Shown here piece by piece: positions 30,320 through 40,529 of a stretch of DNA of 64,000 nt (position 1 is its first letter; each line of letters opens with the position of its first letter). Source of the stretch: Kaistia defluvii. Lineage in GTDB: Bacteria > Pseudomonadota > Alphaproteobacteria > Rhizobiales > Kaistiaceae. The position numbers were made by a program, and so were the translations under genes. The notes beneath the pieces were generated by a model. It did no database searches. It had not been told where the DNA came from and saw only the letters and a list, made by a program, of their open reading frames with translations. The stretch covers positions 372,001 through 436,000 of the forward strand of contig NZ_JAPKNI010000005.1 of the NCBI RefSeq assembly GCF_026343955.1, read 5' to 3'.

Positions 30320-30736
30320 TTACCCGCTCGGCATGCCGTCGAAACGCGGCAAGGCGGGGTCGATCGCGTCCCAGGCGAGGGCACGACCGGAATAGGTCAC
30401 GATCTGCGGCTTGAAGCAGGCCGGCTCGTCGAGACCGGCGGCGTGGACCGCGATCAGGTCCGGCATGGCGACGAAGGTGACGTAGACCGGCGTTCCACAG
30501 GTCGGGCAGAAGGCATGGACCTTGAGGTTGCCGCTGTCGCCGGCGACCTGCCATTCCCTCGCCTGGCCGGTGATCGTCATGTCGGAGCGCTGGGCAAAGG
30601 TGAGGTAGGAGCTATGCCCGGTGCCGCTGCGCTGCTGGCACTGGCGACACTGGCAGTGCAGTTCGACCATCGGTTCGCTGCCGGTTTCATAGCGGATCGC
30701 GCCGCACGCGCATCCACCGGTATAGGGCTTCGTCAT
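30320..30736 (-). CDS. GFA/CENP-V-like zinc protein
   Basis: 138 residues from the ATG at 30736 (GGAG upstream). Zinc-binding cysteines are in GGCACGAIRYE, HCQCRQCQQRSG and FCPTCGTPVYV, the pattern of glutathione-dependent formaldehyde-activating (Gfa) relatives. Most members have unknown chemistry; thiol-adduct handling is a guess. It is the third gene of an ArsR-controlled operon, 23 nt after the SRPBCC gene. Confidence 0.88.
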   Translation of the reverse strand: MTKPYTGGCACGAIRYETGSEPMVELHCQCRQCQQRSGTGHSSYLTFAQRSDMTITGQAREWQVAGDSGNLKVHAFCPTCGTPVYVTFVAMPDLIAVHAAGLDEPACFKPQIVTYSGRALAWDAIDPALPRFDGMPSG

Positions 30737-30759
30737 CGTCTCGCTCCATCGCAACGGAA

Positions 30760-31224
30760 TCACGCGGCCTTGGGCTTGGCGAAGATGTCGAGCGCGCGGC
30801 CGGTTTCCAGATAGGATTTGAGGCTGGAAAGAACGATCGGCCAGCCCTTCGTGATCCCCTGCTCCATGCCGCTGCCGGCTTCGAGCTCGTCATGCGTGAC
30901 GGTCAGCCGGACCATGTCGTCATATTCGGCGATGTCGAATGTCACCCGGCTATGGCTTTCCGGATCGGCGGCCTGCGAGGCGTTCGCCCAGCTGATGACC
31001 AGCCGGTTCGGCGGCGTGACTTCCACGACCTTGCCGATCAGCTGGACCGTCCGCTCCGCATCGGCGCGGACATGCTGCCACTCCGAACCGGGCCGCCAGT
31101 CGGACACGTTCTCGTGGCCCCAGTAGCGCCGGGCGATCTCCGGCCTGGTGATCGCCTCGAACACCTTTTCGGGCGTCGAGAGGACATAGGTCACGTACAC
31201 GAAGCGCGTCGTCTCTTTGGGCAT
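30760..31224 (-). CDS. SRPBCC/AHSA1 family protein
   Basis: 154 residues. The fold signature is VYVTYVLSTPEKVFEAITRPEIARRYWGH at the start, with RLVISWANAS and RVTFDIAEYDDMVRLTVTHDELEAGSGMEQGITKGWPIVLSSLKSYLETG, the AHSA1-type C-terminus. Its role is unknown; such proteins bind hydrophobic ligands. Its ribosome site GGAGGG lies in the end of arsR, 2 nt before the ATG, indicating coupling. Confidence 0.88.
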   Translation of the reverse strand: MPKETTRFVYVTYVLSTPEKVFEAITRPEIARRYWGHENVSDWRPGSEWQHVRADAERTVQLIGKVVEVTPPNRLVISWANASQAADPESHSRVTFDIAEYDDMVRLTVTHDELEAGSGMEQGITKGWPIVLSSLKSYLETGRALDIFAKPKAA

Positions 31225-31226
31225 GG

Positions 31227-31541
31227 CTACCCTCCTTCGAGTTCTTGCTTCAGATCATGCAGCAGGCTGAGCCGCTGCCGTTCGAATTTGCGCACCCACC
31301 GCTCATAGACTTCGTGCAGCGGCACGGGATTGATGAAGTGCAGCTTCTCCCGTCCCCGCCGGACCGTGCTGACGAGATTGGCCGCCTCGAGGATCCCGAG
31401 ATGCTGGGTCGCCGATTGCCGGGTCATGTCGAGGTGCTCGCAAAGCTTCCCGAGCGTCTGTCCGTTCTGTTCGCAGAGCAGGTCGAGCAGCCGCCTGCGG
31501 GTCGGGTCGGCCAGGGCCTTGAAAACATCGTCGGCGTGCAT
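31227..31541 (-). CDS. ArsR-family regulator
   Basis: 104 residues, winged helix: DVFKALADPTRRRLLDLLCEQNGQTLGKLCEHLDMTRQSATQHLGILEAANLV. The metal-binding ELCVCDL motif is absent, so this is a non-metal ArsR of the type paired with SRPBCC proteins. It leads an operon of arsR, SRPBCC and GFA genes. A palindrome 30 bp upstream is the likely operator for autorepression. Confidence 0.92.
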   Translation of the reverse strand: MHADDVFKALADPTRRRLLDLLCEQNGQTLGKLCEHLDMTRQSATQHLGILEAANLVSTVRRGREKLHFINPVPLHEVYERWVRKFERQRLSLLHDLKQELEGG

Positions 31542-31570
31542 CGCTCCTCACTCGCGTCGGAGGACAGAAT

Positions 31571-31590
31571 ATGCAGGTAGATACCTGCAT
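31571..31590. promoter_or_regulatory. Operator palindrome upstream of arsR-type gene
   Basis: ATGCAGGTA-GA-TACCTGCAT: perfect 9-bp arms, 29 bp before the arsR start. Size, symmetry and position fit an ArsR-family dimer site. Confidence 0.75.
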
Positions 31591-31671
31591 GTCAAATCAC
31601 GGCCAGGCCGACGCCCGTCCGGGCTAACGGCGGGGTAACGGGCCGTTACCGTGTTAACCCCTCGCCGAAAC

Positions 31672-31698
31672 GAAAACGGGCGCCCGAAGGCGCCCGTT
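31672..31698 (-). terminator. Rho-independent terminator of aldehyde dehydrogenase gene
   Basis: On the minus strand AACGGGCGCC, a 4-nt TTCG loop and GGCGCCCGTT are followed by TTCGTTTCG. It lies 23 bp after the dehydrogenase stop. Confidence 0.85.
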
Positions 31699-31721
31699 CG
31701 AAACTCGCTTGCGACAGCCGA

Positions 31722-33158
31722 TCAGGGCTGCGTGTAGGACGTCTTGACCGTCGTGAAGAACTCGGCCGCGTACTTGCCCTGCTCGCGCGGGCCGTAGCTC
31801 GAACCCTTCCGGCCGCCGAACGGCACATGGTAGTCGACGCCTGCCGTCGGCAGGTTGACCATCACCATGCCGGCCTCGGCATTGCGCTTGAAGTGCGTGG
31901 CATGCTTGAGGCTGGTCGTGACGATGCCGGCGGCGAGGCCGAACGGCGTGTCGTTGGCGACAGCCAGCGCTTCCTCATAGTCCTTGACCTTGATCACGCT
32001 GGCGACCGGGCCGAAGACTTCTTCCTTGTTGATGCGCATGTCCGGCGTGGTGCCGGTGAACAGCGCCGGCTGCAGGAAGAAGCCGGGATTCTCGCGCTCG
32101 ATGCGCTCGCCGCCGACGACGAGCGTGCCGCCTTCATCCTTCGCGATCTGGATGTAGTTCTGATCCTGATCGAGCTGGCTCTGGTCGACGACCGGGCCGA
32201 TATGCGTGCCCTGCTTGATCGCGTCGTCGACGACGAGATCCTTGATGCGTGCCGACAGCGCCTCGACATACTGGTCGTGGATCTTCTCGGTGACGATCAG
32301 GCGCGACGACGCCGTGCAACGCTGGCCGGTCGAGAAGAAGGCGCTGTTCGCCGTGGTTTCGACGGCAACCTTCAGGTCGGCGTCATCGAGCACGATGGTC
32401 GGATTCTTGCCGCCCATTTCGAGCTGGAACTTGCGCATGACCGCGATCGAGGCCTCGGCGACCTTCTTGCCGGTGCCGACCGAGCCGGTGAAGCTCAGCG
32501 CATTGACCTTCTTCGATTCGAGGATCGCCTGGCCGACGACCGAACCGCGGCCCATGACCAGGTTGACGACGCCCTTGGGCAGGCCGTTGCGAACCAGGAT
32601 GTCGACGATCGTCCAGGCGCAGCCCGGAACGAGATCGGCCGGCTTCATCACGACGGTATTGCCATAGGCAATCGCCGGAGCCAGCTTCCAGGCGGGAATC
32701 GCGATCGGGAAGTTCCACGGCGTGATCAGGCCGACGACGCCGACCGGCTCGCGGGTGATCGTGACGTCGATGCCCGGACGCACGCTCGGCAGGATCTCGC
32801 CGGCCAGGCGCAGGGTCTCACCGGCGAAGAAGTGGAAGATCTGCGCGGCGCGCATCGTCTCGCCAATGCCCTCGGGAAGGGTCTTGCCTTCCTCGCGCGA
32901 CAGCAGGCGGCCGATTTCTTCCTTGCGGGCAAGGATTTCGTCGCCGGTCGCCTTCAGGATGTCGTGGCGCTGCTGGATGCCCGAGAGCGACCAGGTCTTG
33001 AAAGCGTCGGCGGCCGCGTCGATCGCGGCCTTGGCGTCTGCCGCCGTGCCCTGCGCGTATTCGCCGATCACTTCGTTCGTGTTGGACGGGTTGATGTTGG
33101 GGCGCGCATCGCCGCCAACCCACTCGCCGCCAATGTAATTCTTGTGAAGTTCGCTCAT
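31722..33158 (-). CDS. NAD(P)+ aldehyde dehydrogenase, probable alpha-ketoglutarate semialdehyde dehydrogenase
   Basis: 478 residues. The ALDH core has the cofactor loop ITPWNFPIAIPAWKLAPA, FTGSVGTGKKV, catalytic Glu in LEMGGKNPTIV and catalytic Cys in FFSTGQRCTASSR. PAADLVPG-like wording and the C-terminal GVDYHVPFGGRKGSSYGPREQG resemble 2,5-dioxovalerate dehydrogenases. The GguC-like dehydratase upstream and the GntR regulator support a role turning alpha-ketoglutarate semialdehyde into alpha-ketoglutarate in sugar-acid breakdown. Confidence 0.85.
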   Translation of the reverse strand: MSELHKNYIGGEWVGGDARPNINPSNTNEVIGEYAQGTAADAKAAIDAAADAFKTWSLSGIQQRHDILKATGDEILARKEEIGRLLSREEGKTLPEGIGETMRAAQIFHFFAGETLRLAGEILPSVRPGIDVTITREPVGVVGLITPWNFPIAIPAWKLAPAIAYGNTVVMKPADLVPGCAWTIVDILVRNGLPKGVVNLVMGRGSVVGQAILESKKVNALSFTGSVGTGKKVAEASIAVMRKFQLEMGGKNPTIVLDDADLKVAVETTANSAFFSTGQRCTASSRLIVTEKIHDQYVEALSARIKDLVVDDAIKQGTHIGPVVDQSQLDQDQNYIQIAKDEGGTLVVGGERIERENPGFFLQPALFTGTTPDMRINKEEVFGPVASVIKVKDYEEALAVANDTPFGLAAGIVTTSLKHATHFKRNAEAGMVMVNLPTAGVDYHVPFGGRKGSSYGPREQGKYAAEFFTTVKTSYTQP

Positions 33159-33187
33159 CAGATGATCCTTGAACGTCGTGAACGGGA

Positions 33188-33211
33188 TTCGCCCGGACGG
33201 AGCCGGGCGAA
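33188..33211. repeat. Intercistronic hairpin
   Basis: TTCGCCCGG and CCGGGCGAA pair across a 6-nt loop between the GguC-like and dehydrogenase genes. No T-run follows, so it may stabilise mRNA or slow transcription rather than terminate. Confidence 0.4.
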
Positions 33212-33276
33212 GGGGGTGTTGGGAGCAAGGCTCGGAGTTACGCTCTTGTATCCCTCCAGCCCCCCATGGCCAACCC

Positions 33277-34281
33277 TCAAAGCTGGGTGACCGACACCTT
33301 CTCTTCCTTGGCGAAGGCGAGCGGGTTCTTCAGCGCGAGGCCGAAGGTCTCGGATTCGATGTCGAAAACGTCGCCGGCCTCCGTCTTGACGCCGAAAGCC
33401 ACGCTCAACGTCGCCGTGCCATAGGTGTGGACATGCACCTGGCCCGGACGGCGGAAGAAGTCGTACTTGAAGTGGTGATATTCGAGGTTCGCCAGCGTGT
33501 GCGACATGTTGGCCTCGCCCGACAGGAAGGGCTCGTCAAAGATCACCTTGTCGCCGCGATGGATGCGCGAACGGCCGCGAACGTCGTCCGGCAGCGCGCC
33601 GACCAGCAGTTCCGGGCCGAGCGAGCAGGGACGCAGCTTCGAATGGGCGAGGTAGAGATAGTTCACCCGCTCCATGATGTGGTCCGAGAACTCGTTGGCG
33701 AGCGCGAAACCGATGCGGTAGGGCTGGCCATCGTCGCCAACGATGTAGACGCCGGCGACTTCCGGCTCCTCGCCGCCATCCTGGGCGAAGGAAGGCGCGG
33801 TCAGCGGCTGGCCGGGGCCAACGAGCAGCGCACCGTCACCCTTGTAGAACCACTCCGGCTGGACGCCCTGCTGACCGGCGGCCGGCTTGCCGTTCTCCAG
33901 GCCCATGCGGAACATCTTCATCGAATCGGTCAGCACTTCCGCCTCGTCCGGCGTCTTGTGCATGGCGTCGCGCGCCGAAGCCGAACCGAGATGGGTCAGG
34001 CCCGTGCCGGTGATCAGCAGATGCGCCGGATCCTCGTGGTCGATCGGGGTCAGGACGCGGCCGGATGCCAGCAGTGCCGCGCGGTCGACTTCCTCGGTCG
34101 CGCCGGCCGAAGCCTTCTCGACGATCGCCTCGATGCCGGTCTTGGCAGCAATTGCCGCCTGGGCCAGCGCATAAACGGTGGCGTAGCCCGGCACGATGTA
34201 GGACCGCTCGCCGGCGCCGTTCGGCACCGTAGCGACGACGGCACGTGCGCCGGCCTCGGTCTTGATCTGCATCAGTCTCAT
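33277..34281 (-). CDS. GguC/AraD1-family protein, probable 2-keto-3-deoxy-L-arabinonate dehydratase
   Basis: 334 residues of the fumarylacetoacetase-like superfamily. Metal-binding elements appear in HLGSASARDAMH, EPEVAGVYIVGDDGQPYRIGFALANEFSDHIMER and CSLGPELLVG. Proteins of this family lie downstream of the ChvE-GguAB sugar system in Agrobacterium, and others serve as dehydratases in non-phosphorylative L-arabinose breakdown. Its product would feed the adjacent semialdehyde dehydrogenase. The sugar dehydrogenase, lactonase and sugar-acid dehydratase of a full pathway are not in the window. Confidence 0.8.
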   Translation of the reverse strand: MRLMQIKTEAGARAVVATVPNGAGERSYIVPGYATVYALAQAAIAAKTGIEAIVEKASAGATEEVDRAALLASGRVLTPIDHEDPAHLLITGTGLTHLGSASARDAMHKTPDEAEVLTDSMKMFRMGLENGKPAAGQQGVQPEWFYKGDGALLVGPGQPLTAPSFAQDGGEEPEVAGVYIVGDDGQPYRIGFALANEFSDHIMERVNYLYLAHSKLRPCSLGPELLVGALPDDVRGRSRIHRGDKVIFDEPFLSGEANMSHTLANLEYHHFKYDFFRRPGQVHVHTYGTATLSVAFGVKTEAGDVFDIESETFGLALKNPLAFAKEEKVSVTQL

Positions 34282-34356
34282 CGTTTCTCTCCTGTTGTGC
34301 CAAGCGGCCGTCTTCGCATGAGCCCGCGGCCTGTCCTGTATTGCGATCTGTATGAA

Positions 34357-35136
34357 CTAGCCGGCGCTGATCTCGCCGTCGGCGTCCGCGTTGCGGCCGA
34401 CCCAGATGGAATCGAACACATTGCCCTTCGCGTTGCGCAGCAGGCGGCGCATGGCGAGAAAGGCCTCTTCCGGATTGCGGTCGCGAATGGCCTCGAAGAC
34501 GTCCCGGTGCTGGAGCACGGCATCGTCTCCCATGACCGTCCGCCAGCCGAGCGAAAAGCTGATGACCAGACCGGATTCGATCAGGCCGCCGACCGAACGA
34601 AGCATCGGATTGTGCGAGGCTTCCAGGACCGTCATGTGAAAGGCGAGATCGGCGCGGATCTGCTCGACGCTGCCGCGATCCCGGTTCTTGATGCCGTCCA
34701 GCGCCTTGCCGAGCAGTTCGATCTCCTCGGCCGTGGCACGCTCGGCCGCGCGCGACGCGGCGGCCGGCTCGATGATCTCGCGCATCTCGAACAGCGAATG
34801 GATGAAATCATCGCTCGGGCGCTGGTCGATCTGCCAATGCAGAACGTCCGAATCGAGCATGTTCCAGTCGACGCGCGGACGAACCTTGGTGCCGATCTTG
34901 GGTCGTGAGACCGTCAGCCCCTTGGCCGAGAGCAGGCGGATCGCCTCGCGCACCGCGGTCCGCGACACGCGGAACTCTTCCTGCACCTTCGGCTCCGTCG
35001 GCAGCGTGTCGCCCGGATTGTACACGCCGGACACGATGCGGCGGCCAAGCTCGGCTGCGACCTTGTCGGACAGACTCCCGGAACGTTCCCTGCCAGTCGC
35101 GCGAAGCTGTCGCGTCTTATCCTGGGCACCACGCAT
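34357..35136 (-). CDS. GntR-family (FadR/FCD) regulator
   Basis: 259 residues from the ATG at 35136, which follows GAGGAAGGGG; the frame extends to a TTG at 35172. The winged HTH is VSGVYNPGDTLPTEPKVQEEFRVSRTAVREAIRLLSAKGL. The FCD effector domain holds LFEMREIIEPAAASRAAERA and FHMTVLEASHNPMLRSV with metal-type His residues. It is the first gene of a likely operon with the GguC-like and dehydrogenase genes and probably responds to a sugar acid. Confidence 0.92.
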   Translation of the reverse strand: MRGAQDKTRQLRATGRERSGSLSDKVAAELGRRIVSGVYNPGDTLPTEPKVQEEFRVSRTAVREAIRLLSAKGLTVSRPKIGTKVRPRVDWNMLDSDVLHWQIDQRPSDDFIHSLFEMREIIEPAAASRAAERATAEEIELLGKALDGIKNRDRGSVEQIRADLAFHMTVLEASHNPMLRSVGGLIESGLVISFSLGWRTVMGDDAVLQHRDVFEAIRDRNPEEAFLAMRRLLRNAKGNVFDSIWVGRNADADGEISAG

Positions 35137-35213
35137 TGCCGGGCCCCTTCCTCGATCCCTGCCTTCAACCAAGACGCGGCACCCCGAGGGAAAGCCGGCC
35201 GAATTCCATTATC

Positions 35214-35242
35214 ATAGTATGTTTGATCGGGTGAACTTTCAA
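35214..35242 (-). promoter_or_regulatory. Sigma70-like promoter of gntR-type operon
   Basis: On the minus strand TTGAAA and TACTAT are separated by exactly 17 bp, 78 bp upstream of the gntR ATG, in a local AT-rich dip. The sequence just downstream (ATAATGGAATT) may hold the regulator's own site, but no clear palindrome was found. Confidence 0.7.
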
Positions 35243-35423
35243 CTTGAATACCGGAAAGCGGGCGGCTCGATACGGATCGTATCCGCATATAGCCGCTTTC
35301 GTCATATGCTTGAAAGCAAAGGTCCTTTGCCGCCCCCCTGCCCCCGCAGGCGCCGGACGGAAAGCAGCCCGGGCCCGCCCTCCCGCTTCCGGGACGGCGA
35401 GCCCGCAATGGGCCGCGAAAGGA

Positions 35424-36134
35424 TCAGCGGGCGCGCTGATTGAAGAGGATCTTCTGCGCTTCCGCATCATCCTTCAGGCTGACGGGAGCGACGGGGGCCT
35501 GCACCGCCATGCCGCGCGCCACGCCGGGACGCGCGTTCATGCGGTCGATCCAGGCCTTCACATGCGGAAACTCGGTGGTGTCGAACTGCTGGGTTTCCCA
35601 TCCGGCCGCCCAGCCGAAAATCGCCATGTCGGCGATAGAGTAATCGCCGCCGACGAAATCGCGATCCGCGAGACGACGGTTGAGCACGCCGTACAGGCGA
35701 TGCGTTTCGTCCTGATAGCGCTTGGTGGCGTAGGGAATGCGCTCCGGCGCATAGACCGAGAAATGGTTGCGCTGGCCGAGCATCGGGCCAAAGCCGCCCA
35801 TCTGCCACATCAGCCATTCCTCGACCTCGACGCGGGCGCGCTCATCGGTCGTCGGATAGAATTTGCCGAACTTGCGGGCGAGATAGAGCAGGATCGCGCC
35901 CGACTCGAACACCGAGATCGGCTTGCCGTCCGGTCCCTCGGGATCGACGATCGCCGGCATCTTGTTGTTCGGCGAGATCGCCAGGAACTCGGGCTTGAAC
36001 TGGTCGCCCTTGCCGATATTGACGTAGTGCAGGCTGTAGGGAACGCCGAGTTCCTCCAGCATGATCGTGATCTTCTTGCCGTTCGGGGTCGGCCAGTAAT
36101 GCAACTCGATCGGTTGGGTCTGTGTATGGGTCAT
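35424..36134 (-). CDS. Glutathione S-transferase family, YghU/nu-class like
   Basis: 236 residues. The thioredoxin-fold N-terminus reads IELHYWPTPNGKKITIMLEELGVPYSLHYVNIGKGDQF, with T-P-N-G as in nu-class disulfide-bond oxidoreductases. NKMPAIVDPEGPDGKPISVFESGAILLYLARK is the glutathione gamma-Glu site. The alpha-helical domain includes DYSIADMAIFGWAAG. It probably reduces peroxides or mixed disulfides in the cytoplasm. It stands alone. Confidence 0.9.
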   Translation of the reverse strand: MTHTQTQPIELHYWPTPNGKKITIMLEELGVPYSLHYVNIGKGDQFKPEFLAISPNNKMPAIVDPEGPDGKPISVFESGAILLYLARKFGKFYPTTDERARVEVEEWLMWQMGGFGPMLGQRNHFSVYAPERIPYATKRYQDETHRLYGVLNRRLADRDFVGGDYSIADMAIFGWAAGWETQQFDTTEFPHVKAWIDRMNARPGVARGMAVQAPVAPVSLKDDAEAQKILFNQRAR

Positions 36135-36359
36135 ACGGAACCTTTGGCTGTTGCAACGGCTGGCGCATCGACAATCGGCCAGCGATAGGTCGGTCCCCAT
36201 ACATGCGTCGCCACATACGGCAAGGCAAGACATGCAACCCGGATTGAAGGGCGCCCGACGGCAGTTGATGCCTTTGGGGAAAGCACGTGACGGCCCCGCG
36301 CGCGCCAGGAGCACGGCCGTGATCCTGGAACCCGACCTCGGGCTCGCCCGGGACGGGCG

Positions 36360-36566
36360 CTACCGATCAGGCTCGCGCACGTCGAGTTTCTCCACGGTGA
36401 GCGTGCCCACGGACAATCGCTCGATCCGGGCCTCGAGGATGCGAAGGCGCCCGATGGCCAGTGCGCCGACGGCGATCGCACCGATCGCCGCCGCCCCAAC
36501 CGCCAATGCGCCCAGCGCCATGGCGCCGCTTGCCCGAGCCCCGGTTACCTGCAACCCCCTGGTCAT
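36360..36566 (-). CDS. Periodic Gly/Ala hydrophobic mini-protein
   Basis: 68 residues; the ATG at 36566 has GAGGGA 7 nt upstream. Residues ~10-40 repeat a five-residue unit of the form (A/V)-x-A-(I/L)-G (GALAVGAAAIGAIAVGALAIG). The following part keeps a similar spacing with Leu/Val (RLRILEARIERLSVGTLTVEKLDV). It is probably a membrane or self-assembling peptide. No family function is known to me. Confidence 0.65.
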   Translation of the reverse strand: MTRGLQVTGARASGAMALGALAVGAAAIGAIAVGALAIGRLRILEARIERLSVGTLTVEKLDVREPDR

Positions 36567-36644
36567 GGCTGTCCCTCGACAATTCGTTGAATGCAGGGAC
36601 AACCATAGCGCGGAATCCGGTCCGCGGGAGCGGGCCGGCTGGGG

Positions 36645-38126
<1,482 letters not shown>

Positions 38127-38198
38127 GCGAAAAAGCTCCGAATAGAATACTGATCACCCGGTTAGAGCCTCGCGCGGCTTCCGGCAAGGCTTGTCGGT

Positions 38199-38225
38199 CA
38201 AAACGGCGCGCGAGCCGCGCGCCGT
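38199..38225 (-). terminator. Rho-independent terminator of CreA-family gene
   Basis: A 10-bp perfect stem, ACGGCGCGCG/CGCGCGCCGT, with a 3-nt loop is followed on the minus strand by TTTTGACC. It starts 11 bp after the stop at 38236 and separates it from gatB. Confidence 0.8.
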
Positions 38226-38235
38226 CCTGCCCGCG

Positions 38236-38751
38236 CTACCGGATGAAATCGCCACATTTGGCGGCGGGCGTGTCGCCCCAGGGCATGATCGGCACGCTGG
38301 AAATCGAATTCTTCGGGCTGCCGTCGACCAGCTTGTCGGAGTAGACGAGATAGACCAGCACGTTGCGCTTCGCGTCGCAGCCGCGGGAAATCCGCATCTT
38401 CTTGAACCAGATCGAGCGGCGCTGATTGAACATCTCGCTGCCCTGACCGATCTTGTTCTTGAACTGGATCGGTCCGACCTGGCGGCAGGCGAGCGAGACA
38501 TCCGACGTCTCCTCGGCGACACCGAACATGCCGGCCACGCCGCCGCGCTCGGCGGCTGCGAAATAGCAGGCGACGCCCTCCACTTCCGGGTCATCGATGG
38601 CATAGGTCGCGATCTTGTCGTTCGGCGTCACCCATTTGAAGGTGGTCGATTCCTTGAAGATCAGGTCGGGATCGGCCGCCAGCGCCGGCCCGGCACAGGC
38701 CAGCAGGGAGACAGTGGTCAAGGCGGCGGTCAGGACGGATCCGAGGCGCAT
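38236..38751 (-). CDS. CreA-family exported protein
   Basis: 171 residues; ATG at 38751 with GGAG upstream. A Sec signal (LTTVSLLACAGPALA) precedes DLIFKESTTFKWVTPNDKIATYAIDDPEVEGVACYFAAAERGGVAGMFGVAEETSDVSLACRQVGPI, the CreA domain. The function of CreA is unknown despite broad occurrence. It is the last gene before a strong terminator. Confidence 0.9.
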   Translation of the reverse strand: MRLGSVLTAALTTVSLLACAGPALAADPDLIFKESTTFKWVTPNDKIATYAIDDPEVEGVACYFAAAERGGVAGMFGVAEETSDVSLACRQVGPIQFKNKIGQGSEMFNQRRSIWFKKMRISRGCDAKRNVLVYLVYSDKLVDGSPKNSISSVPIMPWGDTPAAKCGDFIR

Positions 38752-38833
38752 GGTGTTCTCCAGGACAAAGCGGTGCGCCCAATATAGGAAGGCGCAGCGC
38801 CACAACGAGAGTGGTACGCAAAAGCTCCCGTGA

Positions 38834-40270
38834 TCAGTGCACCGAGATCGGCGCCACGATCGGCTCGGTACCGCCGCGCATCAGGCCGAGCTGCTCGCGC
38901 CGGAGCCAGCGCGCGATCAGGAGCGCCGAGACCACGGCGAGGCCGGTGGCCAGCCCCATCCAGATGCCGATGCCCTCCAGCCTGGCCCAGAAGCCCAGGA
39001 GAACGCTGAGGCTGAGGCCGACGCCCCAGAAGCCGAGGCCGGCATAGATCATCGGGACGCGCGCATCATGCAGTCCGCGCAGCATGCCGCCGGCGATCGC
39101 CTGCGCGCCGTCGAAGACCTGGAACAGGGCCGCGATGCCGAGGAACGATACGGCGAGCGCGATGACCCCGGCATTGGAGGGATCGGTGCGGTCGAGGAAA
39201 ATGCCGATCAGCGTTTCGGGAACCAGGAACATCATCACGGCGGTGCAGGCCATGAAGCCGACGCCCAGCACGAAGGGCGTCCAGCCCGCGCGGCGAATGG
39301 CGGCCGTATCGCCCGAGCCATAGGCGATGCCGACGCGCACGGTGGCGGCCTGCGAGAAGCCGAGCGGCACCATGAAGCAGAGCGACGCGATTTGGATGGC
39401 GATGGCGTGGGCTGCCACCGACGACGCGCCGATCAGGCCCATCAGGAAGACCGCAGCATTGAAGATGGTGACTTCCAGCCCCACCGCGATCGCCATCGGC
39501 AGGCCGAGCCGCCAGAGCGCGAGGAAGCGCGGCCAGTCGGCGCGCCAGAAGCGGCCAAAGACGCGATACCGCCGGAACTGGCGATCCCGGACACAGACCA
39601 GCGCCATGCCGAGAAACATCAGCGTCGCCGACAGCGTGCTGCCGATGCCAGCGCCGAACATGCCGAGCGCCGGCAGGCCGAAATGACCGAACACCAGCGC
39701 CCAGACGATGAGCGCGTTGAAGACGACGCCGGCCATACCGACCACGAGCGACCAGAACGGCCGCTCCAGCGCGGCGATGAAGGAGCGCAGGACCAGATAC
39801 CAGAGGAAGGGCAGGATCGCCCATTGCATGCCGCGCATGTAGAGCGCGGCGAGATGCGCGAGGCCGGGATCCTGGCCGAGCCACAGCAGCAGCCGCTCGG
39901 TGTTCCAGAGCACGATCCAGAATGGCACCGCGATGGCAACCGAGGCCCAGAGTCCCTGCCGGACGGTACGGCGCACTTCGCGCACGGCGTGTCGATTTCG
40001 GCCGCGTTCGCGCGCCACCATCGGCGAGACGGCCGAGACCAGACCGATGCCGAAGATCAGCAAGGCAAAATAGAGATTCGTCGCCAGTGCGCTGGCCGCG
40101 AGGTGGTTCGCGCCGACCCAGCCCAGAATCACCACATCCGTCGCGGTGATGACCGTCTGCGCCAGATTGGTGAGGATCAGCGGCAGCGACAGCAGGATGG
40201 TCGCCCGGATCTCCGTCAGCCAGGGGTAGCCTCTGTCGGTCCCCGCGGGGACCCATTCGCGCACAGTCAT
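38834..40270 (-). CDS. MATE-family efflux transporter (NorM-like)
   Basis: 478 residues with 12 hydrophobic helices in two MatE halves. The first half is LLSLPLILTNLAQTVITATDVVILGWVGANHLAASALATNLYF; the second is WRLGLPMAIAVGLEVTIFNAAVFLMGLIGASSVAAHAIAIQIASL. It is expected to export cationic drugs or metabolites using Na+ or H+. The start is taken as 40270 (GGAA upstream); 40288 is an alternative. Confidence 0.9.
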   Translation of the reverse strand: MTVREWVPAGTDRGYPWLTEIRATILLSLPLILTNLAQTVITATDVVILGWVGANHLAASALATNLYFALLIFGIGLVSAVSPMVARERGRNRHAVREVRRTVRQGLWASVAIAVPFWIVLWNTERLLLWLGQDPGLAHLAALYMRGMQWAILPFLWYLVLRSFIAALERPFWSLVVGMAGVVFNALIVWALVFGHFGLPALGMFGAGIGSTLSATLMFLGMALVCVRDRQFRRYRVFGRFWRADWPRFLALWRLGLPMAIAVGLEVTIFNAAVFLMGLIGASSVAAHAIAIQIASLCFMVPLGFSQAATVRVGIAYGSGDTAAIRRAGWTPFVLGVGFMACTAVMMFLVPETLIGIFLDRTDPSNAGVIALAVSFLGIAALFQVFDGAQAIAGGMLRGLHDARVPMIYAGLGFWGVGLSLSVLLGFWARLEGIGIWMGLATGLAVVSALLIARWLRREQLGLMRGGTEPIVAPISVH

Positions 40271-40529
40271 GATTCCAACGGCTCTCATGGTGGAGGGTGC
40301 GGGGAAACCCGCGACGCCAGCGCGCCACCTAGTCACACCGGAGGCGAAATGACCAACCAAAGATCGTGATATCTGCCATCAGAGCGATGCGAGGCGTCGT
40401 TCGCGTCGCCGCTTTGTGGCAAAAGCACGGCCCGCATGATGACCATCCGGCCCATCCATGCTATTGGCGTCTTGCCCTCAGGGCAGCTTTGGCAGGCAGG
40501 CGCAGCGCACGCGATTAAGGGCCACATCA

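Noticed and set aside
31827-33290. Plus-strand 487-codon frame
   Set aside because: Antisense shadow of the aldehyde dehydrogenase gene.
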